Positions 39,723 through 50,897 of a stretch of DNA of 64,000 nucleotides are shown piece by piece. The stretch's first letter is position 1. Every line of letters starts with the position of its first letter. Origin of the DNA: VXPQ01 sp964608315 (GTDB lineage: Bacteria > Bacteroidota > Rhodothermia > Rhodothermales > VXPQ01). The translations under genes were made by a program, and so were the position numbers. The notes under the pieces were generated by a model. That model had not been told where the DNA came from and did no database searches. It saw only the letters and a list, made by a program, of their open reading frames with translations. The stretch is taken from positions 19,554 to 83,553 of the forward strand of contig CAZSNF010000015.1 of assembly GCA_964608315.1 (NCBI GenBank), in the 5' to 3' direction.

Positions 39723-41819
39723 CTACGCCGCAACGGCCCCGGCGCTGGACGAAACGATCTCCTCGACGATGCTCTTCGGCGCCTGTTCGTAATGGTCGAA
39801 TTGCATCGTGTAGATGGCCCGTCCTTGCGTAATGGATCGAAGATCGGTGGAATACCCGAACATTTCCGACAGCGGCACGGACGCCGTGATGCCCTGCGCA
39901 TCCTGGCGCGGAACCATGCTTTCGATGCGGCCGCGGCGGCTGTTCAGGTCGCCAATCACATCGCCCATGTATTCCTCCGGCGTAATCGCCTCTACTTGCA
40001 TGATGGGTTCCATCATGACGGGCGTAGCCTTCCGGGCTGCGCTGCGGAAAGCCATCCGGCCCGCAATCTCGAAGGCGTTCTGATCGGAATCCACGTCGTG
40101 GTATTTGCCATCGTAGAGGCGGGCCCGGACTCCTTCGACGGGGTATCCGGCAAGCGGGCCTTGCAGCATGGCCGCCCTGATCCCCTTTTCCACGGAAGGA
40201 ATATACTCCTTCGGGATATTGCCTCCCTTGATTTCATCGACGAACTCGAAGCCGACGCCGCTTTCGGTGGGCGTAAACTCGATGTGGACCTCGGCGAATT
40301 GCCCGCGGCCCCCGGTCTGCTTTTTGTGCGTGTACCGCTCGTCCCAAATCGTCGTAATCGCCTCGCGATACGCCACCTGGGGACGGCCCACATTGGCGTC
40401 CACCTGAAATTCGCGACGCAAACGATCTACGATAATTTCGAGGTGCAGTTCGCCCATCCCTGCGATGAGCGTTTGGCCTGTTTCTTCGTCGGTGCGAACG
40501 ACGAACGTCGGGTCCTCCTCCGACAATTTCATAAGGCCCTGCGACATTTTGTCGCCGTCCGCCTTGGTCTTCGGCTCGATCGCAATGCGAATAACGGGTT
40601 CGGGAAATTCCATGTGCTCAAGCACCACCGGATGGCCCGTATCGCACAAGGTGTCTCCCGTCCGGATTTTCTTGAGCCCGACCGCCGCCGCAATATCTCC
40701 GGCGACCACGCGCTCAACGTCCTCCCGGTGATTCGCATGCATAAACAGAATGCGCCCGACCCGTTCCTTTTGCTGCGAGGAGCCATTCAAAATCTGCGAC
40801 CCCTTGTTGAGCGTACCGCTATAAACACGAAAAAAGGTCAGTTTGCCCACGTAGGGGTCCGTGGCGATCTTGAACGCAATGGCGCTGAACGGAGCGGACG
40901 GATCGGGATTGCGCTCGATTTCCTCGCCAGACCTCGGATGAATGCCGGACACCGCCGGAATGTCCACCGGCCCCGGCAAATAATCGATAGCGCCGTCCAG
41001 CAAGCGCTGAACGCCCTTGTTTTTGAATGCGGAACCGCAAAAAACCGGCGTAATGTCGATGTTCAGGGTGGCTGCGCGAACCGCCGCCCTGATTTCCTGC
41101 GGCGTGATTTCCTCGCCTTCGAGGTACTTCATCAGCAAGGCGTCGTTGTGCTCCGCAATCGCCTCCAGAAGATGAATGCGCCAGTGCCGCGCTTCCTTCC
41201 TGAGGTCCGCAGGCACCTTGATCTCGTCCCAGGTGGCTCCCTGCGTTTCGTCGTGCCAAATGATCGCCTTGTCCTCGATCAGGTCGATAACGCCCCGAAA
41301 CATGTCCCCGGCGCCGATCGGTATCTGCACGGGAATAGGATGCGCCTTGAGCCGTTCGCGCATCATTTGCACGGCGTTCTCGAAATCGGCCCCCGTGCGG
41401 TCCATCTTGTTGATAAAGGCGATGCGCGGCACGCCATACTTGTTGGCCTGTCGCCATACCGTCTCGGATTGCGGCTCCACCCCCCCTACGGCGCAGAACA
41501 GCGCGATCGCCCCGTCCAGCACGCGCAGCGAGCGCTCCACTTCGACCGTGAAATCCACATGGCCCGGCGTATCGATAATGTTAATGCGATGATCTCGCCA
41601 GAAGCAGGTGGTCGCGGCGCTCGTGATCGTAATGCCGCGCTCCTTTTCCTGCTCCATCCAGTCCATGACGGCGCCGCCTTCATGCACCTCTCCCATGCGA
41701 TGAAGCCGTCCCGTATAGAACAGGATACGCTCCGTCGTGGTGGTTTTCCCCGCGTCAATATGGGCCATGATGCCGATATTGCGGGTTTTTTCAAGAGGTA
41801 TCGTCTTTATGTTGGCCAT
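39723..41819 (-). CDS. fusA: Elongation factor G
   Basis: Translocation GTPase. 698 residues from ATG 41819 (MANIKTIPLEKTRNIGIMAH). GTPase motifs AHIDAGKTTTTERIL, DTPGHVDFTVEVERS and NKMDRTGADF; domain II from about 310, domain IV with YREAITTIWDERYTHKKQTG and domain V with RRGRIESMVPRQDAQGI. Frame is open to 41852, but the family start is clear. Between rpsG and tuf. Confidence 0.98.
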   Translation of the reverse strand: MANIKTIPLEKTRNIGIMAHIDAGKTTTTERILFYTGRLHRMGEVHEGGAVMDWMEQEKERGITITSAATTCFWRDHRINIIDTPGHVDFTVEVERSLRVLDGAIALFCAVGGVEPQSETVWRQANKYGVPRIAFINKMDRTGADFENAVQMMRERLKAHPIPVQIPIGAGDMFRGVIDLIEDKAIIWHDETQGATWDEIKVPADLRKEARHWRIHLLEAIAEHNDALLMKYLEGEEITPQEIRAAVRAATLNIDITPVFCGSAFKNKGVQRLLDGAIDYLPGPVDIPAVSGIHPRSGEEIERNPDPSAPFSAIAFKIATDPYVGKLTFFRVYSGTLNKGSQILNGSSQQKERVGRILFMHANHREDVERVVAGDIAAAVGLKKIRTGDTLCDTGHPVVLEHMEFPEPVIRIAIEPKTKADGDKMSQGLMKLSEEDPTFVVRTDEETGQTLIAGMGELHLEIIVDRLRREFQVDANVGRPQVAYREAITTIWDERYTHKKQTGGRGQFAEVHIEFTPTESGVGFEFVDEIKGGNIPKEYIPSVEKGIRAAMLQGPLAGYPVEGVRARLYDGKYHDVDSDQNAFEIAGRMAFRSAARKATPVMMEPIMQVEAITPEEYMGDVIGDLNSRRGRIESMVPRQDAQGITASVPLSEMFGYSTDLRSITQGRAIYTMQFDHYEQAPKSIVEEIVSSSAGAVAA

Positions 41820-41891
41820 TGCTGTGCTCGATATATCAAGCCCCCGCCGCAAACAAGCGACCGAAAGGCTGCAAATCGCATCCCTGGTCCG

Positions 41892-42359
41892 TCAAAACCG
41901 AAAGTGGGCGAACGCCTTGTTGGATTCAGCCATTCTGTGCGTATCGTCTTTCTTCTTGACGGACCCTCCTTCTCCCTTGGCCGCCGCCTGCAGTTCGTTT
42001 GCAAGCCGCAACGCAAAGCTCTTGTCGCTACGGGCGTGCGCGTAGCGGATAATCCACCGAAACGCCAGCGCGGTGCGGCGCTCGGGGCGGACTTCAACGG
42101 GCACCTGATAGGTAGCCCCGCCGACGCGACGACTCCGCACCTCAATGAGCGGCGCCACATTCTCGACCGCTTTTCTGAACACCTCGACCCCCGGCTCCCC
42201 GGTGCGCTCCCCGGCAAGGTCGAACGCCTGATACACTACCCGTTGCGCCGTGCTCTTCTTGCCGTCTTTCAGCACGCTGGAAATAAAACGGCCCACGAGC
42301 TCGTCGCCATAGACAGAATCCGCGGCGGTCTTGCGTTTTTCTGCTTTGTTTCTGCGCAT
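41892..42359 (-). CDS. rpsG: 30S ribosomal protein S7
   Basis: 155 residues: MRRNKAEKRKTAADSVYGDE, LVGRFISSVLKDGKKSTAQR, VYQAFDLAGERTGEPGVEVF, VENVAPLIEVRSRRVGGATY, QVPVEVRPERRTALAFRWII. Head assembly protein. Between rpsL and fusA; normal length. Confidence 0.98.
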   Translation of the reverse strand: MRRNKAEKRKTAADSVYGDELVGRFISSVLKDGKKSTAQRVVYQAFDLAGERTGEPGVEVFRKAVENVAPLIEVRSRRVGGATYQVPVEVRPERRTALAFRWIIRYAHARSDKSFALRLANELQAAAKGEGGSVKKKDDTHRMAESNKAFAHFRF

Positions 42360-42423
42360 GATTCAGACCTTTTTGCAATACGGACCAGGCATCCTGTCCT
42401 GAAGAACGAATTTTCTTTCCGGA

Positions 42424-42798
42424 TTACTTTCGCGGCTTCTTTGCGCCGTACTTCGACCGGGCCTGCATGCGATCCCCCACGCCCGCCGTATCCAGCGCAC
42501 CGCGCACAATGTGGTACTTCACGCCGGGCAAGTCCTTGACGCGCCCGCCCCGCACAAGCACAATCGAATGCTCCTGCAAATTGTGCCCCTCGCCCGGAAT
42601 GTAGGCGATCACCTCATAGCCGTTCGTAAGCCGCACCTTCGCCACTTTGCGGAGCGCAGAATTCGGCTTCTTCGGCGTCGTCGTGTAGACGCGCGTACAG
42701 ACGCCCCGCTTCTGCGGACTGCCTTCAAGCGCAGCGGCTTTGGTCTTTACAGGCTTTTGCGCTCGTCCATGGCGAACGAGCTGCTGAATGGTCGGCAC
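42424..42798 (-). CDS. rpsL: 30S ribosomal protein S12
   Basis: Decoding-centre protein. 124 residues: MPTIQQLVRHGRAQKPVKTK, GVCTRVYTTTPKKPNSALRK, VAKVRLTNGYEVIAYIPGEG, HNLQEHSIVLVRGGRVKDLP, ending SKYGAKKPRK. The streptomycin-relevant lysines (in TPKKPNS and GRVKDLPG) are wild type. First gene of the supercluster, with a promoter about 115 bases upstream. Confidence 0.98.
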   Translation of the reverse strand: MPTIQQLVRHGRAQKPVKTKAAALEGSPQKRGVCTRVYTTTPKKPNSALRKVAKVRLTNGYEVIAYIPGEGHNLQEHSIVLVRGGRVKDLPGVKYHIVRGALDTAGVGDRMQARSKYGAKKPRK

Positions 42799-42912
42799 GA
42801 TTCGGCGTCAGATTCTATCGGGATGAAAAAAATCGTTCGGGCGCCGCCGCAGAACCGCACGGACAACGCCGGCGGGCGTCGCAGCAAGGCGCCAAAACAG
42901 CGCAAGCCTCAC

Positions 42913-42941
42913 AATATAATGCATGTGAGCGTTGAATTCAA
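42913..42941 (-). promoter_or_regulatory. Probable promoter of the str-S10-spc-alpha supercluster
   Basis: On the minus strand TTGAAT (42941-42936), a 17-base spacer, then TATATT (42918-42913), a strong housekeeping-type promoter. Transcription would start near 42906, leaving a leader of about 110 bases before rpsL. Confidence 0.6.
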
Positions 42942-42995
42942 TACAATTGGTTAAGATCGGGTAAAAAATCATTCCGGGCAGCGCAGCAACCGGGG

Positions 42996-43028
42996 GGATA
43001 CCCTGATTAGGGCTTGTTAACACTATGC
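42996..43028. repeat. Element-end derivative overlapping the ftsH stop codon
   Basis: GGATACCCTGATTAGGGC then TTGTTAACACTATGC. The same 33-base arrangement recurs at 50883-50915. The ftsH stop (TAG, 43023-43025 on the minus strand) lies within TAACACTATGC. Confidence 0.6.
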
Positions 43029-45149
43029 GCCGCCGTCGGCCTTTTCCTCTTCGCCGACATGCGTCTCCGAATCCGGGGAATCTTCTTCTCCGTCGAGGAC
43101 AACGCGCAACGCTTCCTGAGCCACTCCGTTTCCAGACGCCTCTGCTCCGGCCTCCCCGCCGGAAGCGCCGTTCAGCGAGATATATTCGCCATGGGGACGC
43201 GGCCCGAGAATATCGACAAGTTCCCTTGGACCCAGCACTTCCTTGTCCAGCAACGCCCTGGCCATCTCTTCCAGCGATGACCGCTTCTCTTCCAGCAAGG
43301 CGCGCGCGCGTTCGCGAATTTCGTCAATAATCACCCGTACTTCCTCGTCGATAATGCGGGCCGTCTCGTTGGAGTACGGTTTTTCGAAAATGGGGCCGTC
43401 CTCGTCCCGGTTGGAGCGGTTATACGAAACGCACCCGACCCGATCGCTCATGCCGTAATAAACCACCATGGCGTAGGCCATTCGGGTAATGCGTTCGAGA
43501 TCGTTCTGCGCGCCGGTCGAAATGCGCCCGAAAACGATTTCCTCCGCCACGCGCCCGCCAACGGCCATGGTCATCCGATCCATCAACGCCTCTCTGGTGT
43601 AGAGATAGCGTTCTTCGGGAAGATACTGGGCGTAGCCAAGCGCAGCCAGCCCGCGCGGTATGATCGACACCTTGACGACCGGGTCCGTATGCTCCAGAAA
43701 CCAGCCCGCAATGGCGTGGCCCGCCTCGTGGTAGGCGACAATCTTGCGTTCTTCCGGCGAGATCAGTTTGTTCTTCTTTTCAAGCCCGGCGATCACGCGG
43801 TCGATGGCTTGCTCGAAATCCCCCATTTCAATGGATTCCTTCTCCGCCCGCGCGGCGAGCAGGGCCGCCTCGTTGCACACGTTGGCGATTTCGGCGCCCG
43901 CAAAACCGGGCGTTTGTCCGGCCAGCACTTCCGGGTTTACATCGTCGTGCAGCAGCAAGCGCCGGGTATGCACCCTGAAAATTTCCGCGCGCTCGCGGCG
44001 ATCCGGCTTGTCTATCAGAATCTGCCGATCAAAACGGCCAGGGCGCAACAACGCGCTGTCCAGCACGTCCGGACGATTCGTGGCGGCCATGATAATGACC
44101 CCCTTGTCGGTATTGAACCCGTCCATCTCGACCAGCAACTGGTTCAATGTATTCTCGCGCTCGTCGTTGGCGCCCATCATCATGCCGCGTCCGCGGGTCC
44201 GCCCGATGGCGTCGATCTCGTCGATGAAAATGATGCAGGGGGCTTTTTCCTTGGCCTGCTTGAAAAGATCGCGTACGCGGGCGGCGCCGACGCCCACGAA
44301 CATCTCTACGAAATCGGACCCGGAAAGCGAAAAGAACGGAACGCCCGCTTCCCCGGCAACCGCCTTCGCCAACAGGGTTTTACCCGTTCCCGGAGGGCCT
44401 ACGAGCAACACGCCCTTGGGTAGTTTGCCCCCCAGTTTGATGAATTTTTTGGGATTCGTCAGAAAATCGGCGACTTCTACGACTTCTTCCTTGGCTTCGT
44501 CCAGTCCCGCCACATCCTTGAACGTCAACTGCTGCTCTCCCATGGCGTCGAAAAGCACGGCCTTGTTCTTGCCGATGCTGAGCACCTGGGACCCCGGATT
44601 CATGCGGCGAATCAGAAAAACCCACAGCAACACAATCAGCAGGAGCGGAAAAATCCAGATCAGCATCCCGCCGAACCACGGTTCCTCGACGCGCGCGGAA
44701 AATTCCACGGCCGCCTTGTCCTCGCCGACAGCCTGCGCATTGTAATCCCGCAGAAAATCGGTCAGGTCGTGGTCGTCGGGCTTGGCGCTGACGAAGGCAA
44801 GCGCCGCCTCCGGAGAACTGTCGGCCCAGAACGCATCGGACGGCTCCGGGACTTCAACATGGCCCTCCTCTACGGCTTCCGGCGTAAAAACGCCCTCTAT
44901 GCGCTGATCGTTGACCACGACCACGCGATCCACGTACCCGCTCTCTACATGCTCGAGGAAGGCGCTGTAGTCGATGAGATTCGACGACCCGACGGACCGG
45001 AACAGCAAAAGGTGCACGAGCAGCATCAGGAATACCGCGAGGTATATCCACACGGCAATCCGGGGCTTGCGTTTCGCAGGCCGCGCGTTATCTTGCCTGG
45101 AAGGCTCTTCTGCTTCCGGTTGGGTATGTTCAGGGCCGGATTCCGACAT
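43023..45149 (-). CDS. ftsH: ATP-dependent zinc metalloprotease FtsH
   Basis: Membrane-anchored AAA+ protease that degrades misfolded membrane proteins. 708 residues from ATG 45149. A charged N-terminus then TM1 (31-50, IAVWIYLAVFLMLLVHLLLF), a ~110-residue periplasmic domain, TM2 (MLIWIFPLLLIVLLWVFLI), AAA+ Walker A GPPGTGKTLL, Walker B CIIFIDEIDAIG, SRH TNRPDVLDSALLRPGRFDRQ, and the zinc site HEAGHA in the protease domain. The C-terminal tail is acidic. A GTG at 45197 would add 16 residues. Stop lies in an element remnant. Confidence 0.95.
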   Translation of the reverse strand: MSESGPEHTQPEAEEPSRQDNARPAKRKPRIAVWIYLAVFLMLLVHLLLFRSVGSSNLIDYSAFLEHVESGYVDRVVVVNDQRIEGVFTPEAVEEGHVEVPEPSDAFWADSSPEAALAFVSAKPDDHDLTDFLRDYNAQAVGEDKAAVEFSARVEEPWFGGMLIWIFPLLLIVLLWVFLIRRMNPGSQVLSIGKNKAVLFDAMGEQQLTFKDVAGLDEAKEEVVEVADFLTNPKKFIKLGGKLPKGVLLVGPPGTGKTLLAKAVAGEAGVPFFSLSGSDFVEMFVGVGAARVRDLFKQAKEKAPCIIFIDEIDAIGRTRGRGMMMGANDERENTLNQLLVEMDGFNTDKGVIIMAATNRPDVLDSALLRPGRFDRQILIDKPDRRERAEIFRVHTRRLLLHDDVNPEVLAGQTPGFAGAEIANVCNEAALLAARAEKESIEMGDFEQAIDRVIAGLEKKNKLISPEERKIVAYHEAGHAIAGWFLEHTDPVVKVSIIPRGLAALGYAQYLPEERYLYTREALMDRMTMAVGGRVAEEIVFGRISTGAQNDLERITRMAYAMVVYYGMSDRVGCVSYNRSNRDEDGPIFEKPYSNETARIIDEEVRVIIDEIRERARALLEEKRSSLEEMARALLDKEVLGPRELVDILGPRPHGEYISLNGASGGEAGAEASGNGVAQEALRVVLDGEEDSPDSETHVGEEEKADGGA

Positions 45150-45385
45150 ATCGCCAAGGTTTGCGCCTGGACGGCATTGCGCGCCGATCACGGACACGGA
45201 TGCGTAAATGCATAATATCGCGTACAGCGCCGATTGCGCCGGCGCAACTACAGGTACAGGATATTACAGGGACAAACTATGTTTACGCGCGACGGCAGGC
45301 GGTTGTTTCCTGGAGCAACAGCGCCGGCAAGGCCCGGGGAAACGATCCGCCGCCCCTTGCGGAGTTAGGGCCTGTCAAAGCGTCC
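45150..45385. other. Intergenic region upstream of ftsH
   Basis: 236 bases. On the minus strand GATATTATGC near 45217 could be a -10-like element for ftsH, but no convincing -35 is placed. A TTAGGG (45365-45370) and CCCTAA (45384-45389) pair with the GCCTGT motif inside abuts the stop of the next gene. Confidence 0.3.
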
Positions 45386-48300
45386 CTAAGGAGTATTCAG
45401 CGGAATGACCCGGGCTGCTTGCGCCATGTCCTCCAATATGTATCGGACGCCTTGCAGCCCCGCCTCGGCAGCCTCCTCGCTCGGAAAATGGCCCAGCACG
45501 GCAAGGTAAACCGTCGCATCGTCCACCGAATCGACCACGACCGCGACTCGAAACCCCTGCTGCCTGTACGGCGCAATGAGCGTTTCCATGGGTTCGCGCT
45601 CGGCGTGGGCGTCGAACGCGATGGTGAATCCGCCCAATACAGGCTGAACGCCGCCCGGGCCGTACATGGAAAATTCGCCGGTGGGGATCTCGGACAGGGC
45701 CGGCGCAAACGCTTCTTCGGACAACACAGCGGTTTCGTCTGGCGGCGCAGGCGCTTCGCTCGGCGGGGCAAACGTTTCTTCCGCAGGAACAGGGACCTCG
45801 CTCGGCGGAGCGGAAACGTCTCTGGACGCCGCGGGCGCTTCGTCCGGCGGGGCGGCTTCGTCAAGGGAGTCGGGCGTCGCGCCAACCTGTTCGACGAAAA
45901 GGGAATCCGGAACGGTCGGCGCCGCAAGCGAATCGGCGAAGATATTCAGGGAGTCCGAAACAGCGGGCGCCGCAAGCGAATCAGCGGAGGCGTTCAGGGA
46001 ATCCTGCAAGGCCTGTTCCGCATCCAGCACATCCAGGATATATCCGGCTCGCTCGGCATACGGCGTACCGGGGTACAAGGTGCGGACGCCGGCGTACACC
46101 GAACGGAGATCGACGATATCTACGGCGGCGGAAGCAAGCAAATCGCCCGGCGGAACTTCGTCGTTCGCAGGCAACGCGACCAGCAAGTCCGGCGCAGCGT
46201 TCGCTTGCAAGGAATCCGCAGCAAGATCCGTTTGCAGGGAATCCGGCAAAGCGATTACAGGGGATTCAGGGGATAAGGAATCCGCAGCGGCAAGCATGTC
46301 CGGCGGAGGTTGCATAATGCCGGCCTGGATCAGCACCGAATCCGGCAACGCGACGGACAACGGCCCAAGCACGTCCAGCGAATCCTCGGCGGCCCATTCG
46401 AAATAAATGCGGCCCGCGGCGAACAGCGCCTTCGGCGCCGCCTCCATATCCCGATAACGGGAAGCAATAAGCACCATGCGGCGAAACGCCTCTTCGTACG
46501 CCTCGTCCCGCCACTGAACCACCGCCTCTTCGTACGCCTCTTGCGCAACGGCAAGACTGTCCAGCGTTTCCTTTGGCTCAAGGCCCAGTTCCATGCGAAC
46601 CCGCGCGGCAAAATCGGAATCCGGATAATCAGACAAAACCTGCCGGTATATCCCTTGCGCACTGAGCGTATCGCCCAGCGAACGCTGCACTTCGGCCAAG
46701 GCGTAAAACGCTCGCTGGGCAACTTCTGCATCCGCATTCTCCTCGATCACCATACGATACCAGACGGCAGCGGAATCCGCCTTGTTCATAGACAGGAAAA
46801 GCACATTCCCCAGTTCGTACCGGGCCAGCGCGCGCGCTTCTTCCATCTCCGCCTGGCTCAGCGAATCGCGCGGAACGCCGGACACGTCAATCAGGGGAAA
46901 TGCAAACATATCCATAGCGCCCATTCCGCCATCCGAAGCGTCCGCCTCTTCTCCGGAATCGCCCTCCTCGCGCGCGTTCAAGGCGATCGAAACGGCCTCC
47001 ATGCGGCGCCAGCCGGGCACATGCGGACGTTCGCCCCAGCGCGACACAAAGTTTATGCGCGCCTCCTGTACGCGCACGCGGTCCCGATGATGCAGGAAGC
47101 CCGCCTCGCCAATATTGGCCGCGCTGGAGCTCCCGGCTGTTCCGACCGCCCCCGCCCGGGAAGCCGCATCCCGGAAGCCGCGCTCGGCTTGCAACTGCTC
47201 CGTGCGGCGACGCTCTTCTTCAAGTTCCCTCGCTTTCTGCTCCTGCATTGCGCGAATGCGCTCTTCAAATTCCTCTTCGGGCAAACGCCCCAGCGCAAGC
47301 AACGAATCCATGCGAGCGACGCGGAGGCGCACCTCGGCGAAACCGCCGAACACGTCGGCCTGCTCATCCGCATCTGTCACGGCTTCGGGAGCATATTGCG
47401 CAACGCTTCCGGATCTCGAGGCGGAAAAGGCGGAAAGCGCTGTCCGGGCGGTATCGAAGTGCGCCGAAGCAAGCGGGTAATCCCGAAAAGCGTCCCGGTA
47501 CAATTCGGCCAGCGCATAGTGCGTCAGTCCGCGGACGGTCTGGTTTCTGACTTCTTCCTCGTACAGGATGCGGTCGTATGCGGCGAACGCATCGCGGAAC
47601 AAGCCTTGCGCCTGATAAATGCGGCCCCGCACATACGCAAGTTCGGGGCGGCGGTCGTAATGCTTGTCGTCGCGATCCATGCGACGCAATGCCTCCAGCG
47701 CCGCTACGCGATCAAGATGCATGCCCTGGACGCGCACCATGCTCAGCGACGCAGCATAGTCCAGTTCGTACGGGGGGCGTTCCTTGCGCACCCGCTCGTA
47801 GGCCTCGACGGCGTCCTCGTACCGCTCCAGGGTTTCGTATACCTGGCCAAGCAAAAAAGCCCCTTTGGCCCGGAACTCCTTGTTGCGCGCATCGGACAAA
47901 CCCGCTGCGAGTTCCTCCGCCGCCTTGTCGAAAGCACCCTGCTTAACGAACAATTCCCCAAACGCAAGGCGCAACTGCGCCCTCGACCGCCGCGAAACAT
48001 TTTCCCGCTCCAGGCTGCCTGCAAGGTGTTGCTGCGCCGCTTCGTAGGAACGCACGGCCATCAGGGTCCGGGCCAGCCAGATCCGGGCCTCGTCCTCAAG
48101 GCTGGATCCGAAGGCGATGACCTCGCGGAATTTCTGTTCGGCGCCTACGTAATTTTCCTGATAAAAATAGGACTTTCCGATCAACATGAGCGCATCGTCC
48201 ACCCATTTGGAGCGCGGATGGTCGATCAATATATCGGTGCTCTTGTCGATGGCCGCCCGGAAATTGACATTGCCGCCCGAGCGAGGCGGGCCTCCGAAGA

Positions 48301-48514
48301 TGGCGAGATATTGCATCCGGTCTATGGGCTCCTCGGAGGATTCCATGGCCTGAACGCCATTCTCGTAGGACTGCCCTGCGTTATAGAACGTATTGTAATA
48401 CGAGGTGAAATTGTCGTAACGCCGCCCGATAAAGGAAGCGCTTCCGCACCCGGTCGCAACGAACAGGAGAATCGCTGCGACAAGATAGACGCCGGTGCGA
48501 ACGTAGGGCGACAT
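45386..48514 (-). CDS. TPR lipoprotein, PorW/SprE-like, with C-terminal SPOR-like domain
   Basis: 1042 residues. Lipoprotein signal peptide ending FVATGC (Cys23), then SASFIGRRYDNFTSYYNTFY, which matches the start of T9SS-linked PorW/SprE proteins. About eight or more TPR-like helical pairs follow (~60-400), a charged linker with ARELEEERRRTEQLQAERG, further TPRs (~620-760), a long Ala/Pro/Glu/Ser-rich low-complexity region with repeated LPDSL, ADSLAAP and PPSEAPAP, and a C-terminal SPOR-like domain (FRVAVVVDSVDDATVYLAV). A second start at 48574 is possible. T9SS role is by family resemblance plus the sorting-domain proteins nearby. Confidence 0.75.
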   Translation of the reverse strand: MSPYVRTGVYLVAAILLFVATGCGSASFIGRRYDNFTSYYNTFYNAGQSYENGVQAMESSEEPIDRMQYLAIFGGPPRSGGNVNFRAAIDKSTDILIDHPRSKWVDDALMLIGKSYFYQENYVGAEQKFREVIAFGSSLEDEARIWLARTLMAVRSYEAAQQHLAGSLERENVSRRSRAQLRLAFGELFVKQGAFDKAAEELAAGLSDARNKEFRAKGAFLLGQVYETLERYEDAVEAYERVRKERPPYELDYAASLSMVRVQGMHLDRVAALEALRRMDRDDKHYDRRPELAYVRGRIYQAQGLFRDAFAAYDRILYEEEVRNQTVRGLTHYALAELYRDAFRDYPLASAHFDTARTALSAFSASRSGSVAQYAPEAVTDADEQADVFGGFAEVRLRVARMDSLLALGRLPEEEFEERIRAMQEQKARELEEERRRTEQLQAERGFRDAASRAGAVGTAGSSSAANIGEAGFLHHRDRVRVQEARINFVSRWGERPHVPGWRRMEAVSIALNAREEGDSGEEADASDGGMGAMDMFAFPLIDVSGVPRDSLSQAEMEEARALARYELGNVLFLSMNKADSAAVWYRMVIEENADAEVAQRAFYALAEVQRSLGDTLSAQGIYRQVLSDYPDSDFAARVRMELGLEPKETLDSLAVAQEAYEEAVVQWRDEAYEEAFRRMVLIASRYRDMEAAPKALFAAGRIYFEWAAEDSLDVLGPLSVALPDSVLIQAGIMQPPPDMLAAADSLSPESPVIALPDSLQTDLAADSLQANAAPDLLVALPANDEVPPGDLLASAAVDIVDLRSVYAGVRTLYPGTPYAERAGYILDVLDAEQALQDSLNASADSLAAPAVSDSLNIFADSLAAPTVPDSLFVEQVGATPDSLDEAAPPDEAPAASRDVSAPPSEVPVPAEETFAPPSEAPAPPDETAVLSEEAFAPALSEIPTGEFSMYGPGGVQPVLGGFTIAFDAHAEREPMETLIAPYRQQGFRVAVVVDSVDDATVYLAVLGHFPSEEAAEAGLQGVRYILEDMAQAARVIPLNTP

Positions 48515-48586
48515 GGGCGGCAAGCGAATGGGCGGGAAAAAGAGGAGAAAAAGCCCGGAGGAACCGCGAAACATCCAGCGCGGCGG

Positions 48587-50014
<1,428 letters not shown>

Positions 50015-50024
50015 AATAGCAAAG

Positions 50025-50423
50025 CTATGAGCCCCGGTCGTACGCGACTTCGGGATCGAAGACGCGCTCGCCGTCCGTAATCAGGCGTTCGTCGTCGTAT
50101 CGGCGATAAAAACACGACCTGTACCCGGCATGGCACGCGCCGCCCCCATGCTGTTTCACCTTGAAAAGCAGTGCGTCGCCGTCGCAATCGATTCGTATTT
50201 CCACGACTTCCTGAATATGCCCGCTGCTTTGGCCTTTCACCCATACCTCCTGACGAGAACGACTCCAGTACGTCATGACGCCGTCGCACAGCGTACGGTG
50301 CAGGGTATCCCGGTTCATCCATGCAAGCATCAGCACTTCGCCTGTTGCGTGGTCCTGCGCCAGGGCAGGAACCAATCCGTTGGGGTCAAACGTTACCTGT
50401 TCGAGAAATACGTTCGTATCCAT
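50025..50423 (-). CDS. hisI: Phosphoribosyl-AMP cyclohydrolase (HisI)
   Basis: Third step of histidine synthesis. 132 residues from ATG 50423: MDTNVFLEQVTFDPNGLVPA, VLMLAWMNRDTLHRTLCDGV, YWSRSRQEVWVKGQSSGHIQ and the metal site DCDGDALLFKVKQHGGGACH. HisI only; no fused HisE (phosphoribosyl-ATP pyrophosphohydrolase) domain follows. No other his genes are adjacent. The upstream frame extension has no HisI similarity. Confidence 0.95.
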   Translation of the reverse strand: MDTNVFLEQVTFDPNGLVPALAQDHATGEVLMLAWMNRDTLHRTLCDGVMTYWSRSRQEVWVKGQSSGHIQEVVEIRIDCDGDALLFKVKQHGGGACHAGYRSCFYRRYDDERLITDGERVFDPEVAYDRGS

Positions 50424-50606
50424 AATTCCGTAATGATTGTACGCGCTCGCAAGAACATCCCGCGTTCCCGCGCAAAAACGCATGGCGCCGAGCAGAGGAA
50501 CCGGAACGTTCCTTGCCGAATTACAACGGAATGCCCGCCGAACGGTTCTGTCTCCATGTTTTTCGAGCGGCCTCGCTCCTGCGCCCCTTTTCATCCGTCC
50601 GCGTTC

Positions 50607-50897
50607 ATGCACCGCGCCATCGCCCGCATAGTACGAATCCCGCGCCTGCTTTTGAAAGGGCTGGTGCGGTTGTATCAGTACGCCGTGTCCCCGCACATAC
50701 CGTCCAGCTGCCGCTATACGCCCTCTTGTTCGGAATACGCCGCAGAGGCGTTCGAAAAGTACGGCGCCCTCAAGGGCGCAGTGCTGGCTGCGCACCGCCT
50801 GCTGCGATGCACTCCCTGGGGGCGAGGCGGATACGACCCGCCCCGCTGGCATGGCGAGAAAAAACAGCAAAACGCCCCTGAAGGATATTCTGATTAG
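50607..50897 (+). CDS. yidD: Membrane protein insertion efficiency factor YidD
   Basis: Small cytoplasmic-face protein assisting YidC-dependent insertion. 96 residues from ATG 50607: RIPRLLLKGLVRLYQYAVSP, SSCRYTPSCSEYAAEAFEKY, GALKGAVLAAHRLLRCTPWG, GGYDPPRWHGEKKQQNAPEG. Usual YidD is about 70-85 residues; the last codons (GGA TAT TCT GAT TAG) and stop are the terminus of an element derivative. rnpA and yidC are not adjacent, unlike the common arrangement. Confidence 0.92.
   Translation: MHRAIARIVRIPRLLLKGLVRLYQYAVSPHIPSSCRYTPSCSEYAAEAFEKYGALKGAVLAAHRLLRCTPWGRGGYDPPRWHGEKKQQNAPEGYSD

Noticed and set aside
45365..45389. TTAGGG...CCCTAA as a transcription terminator
   Set aside because: Only a 6-bp stem with a 13-base loop and no T-run; noted as possible element debris.
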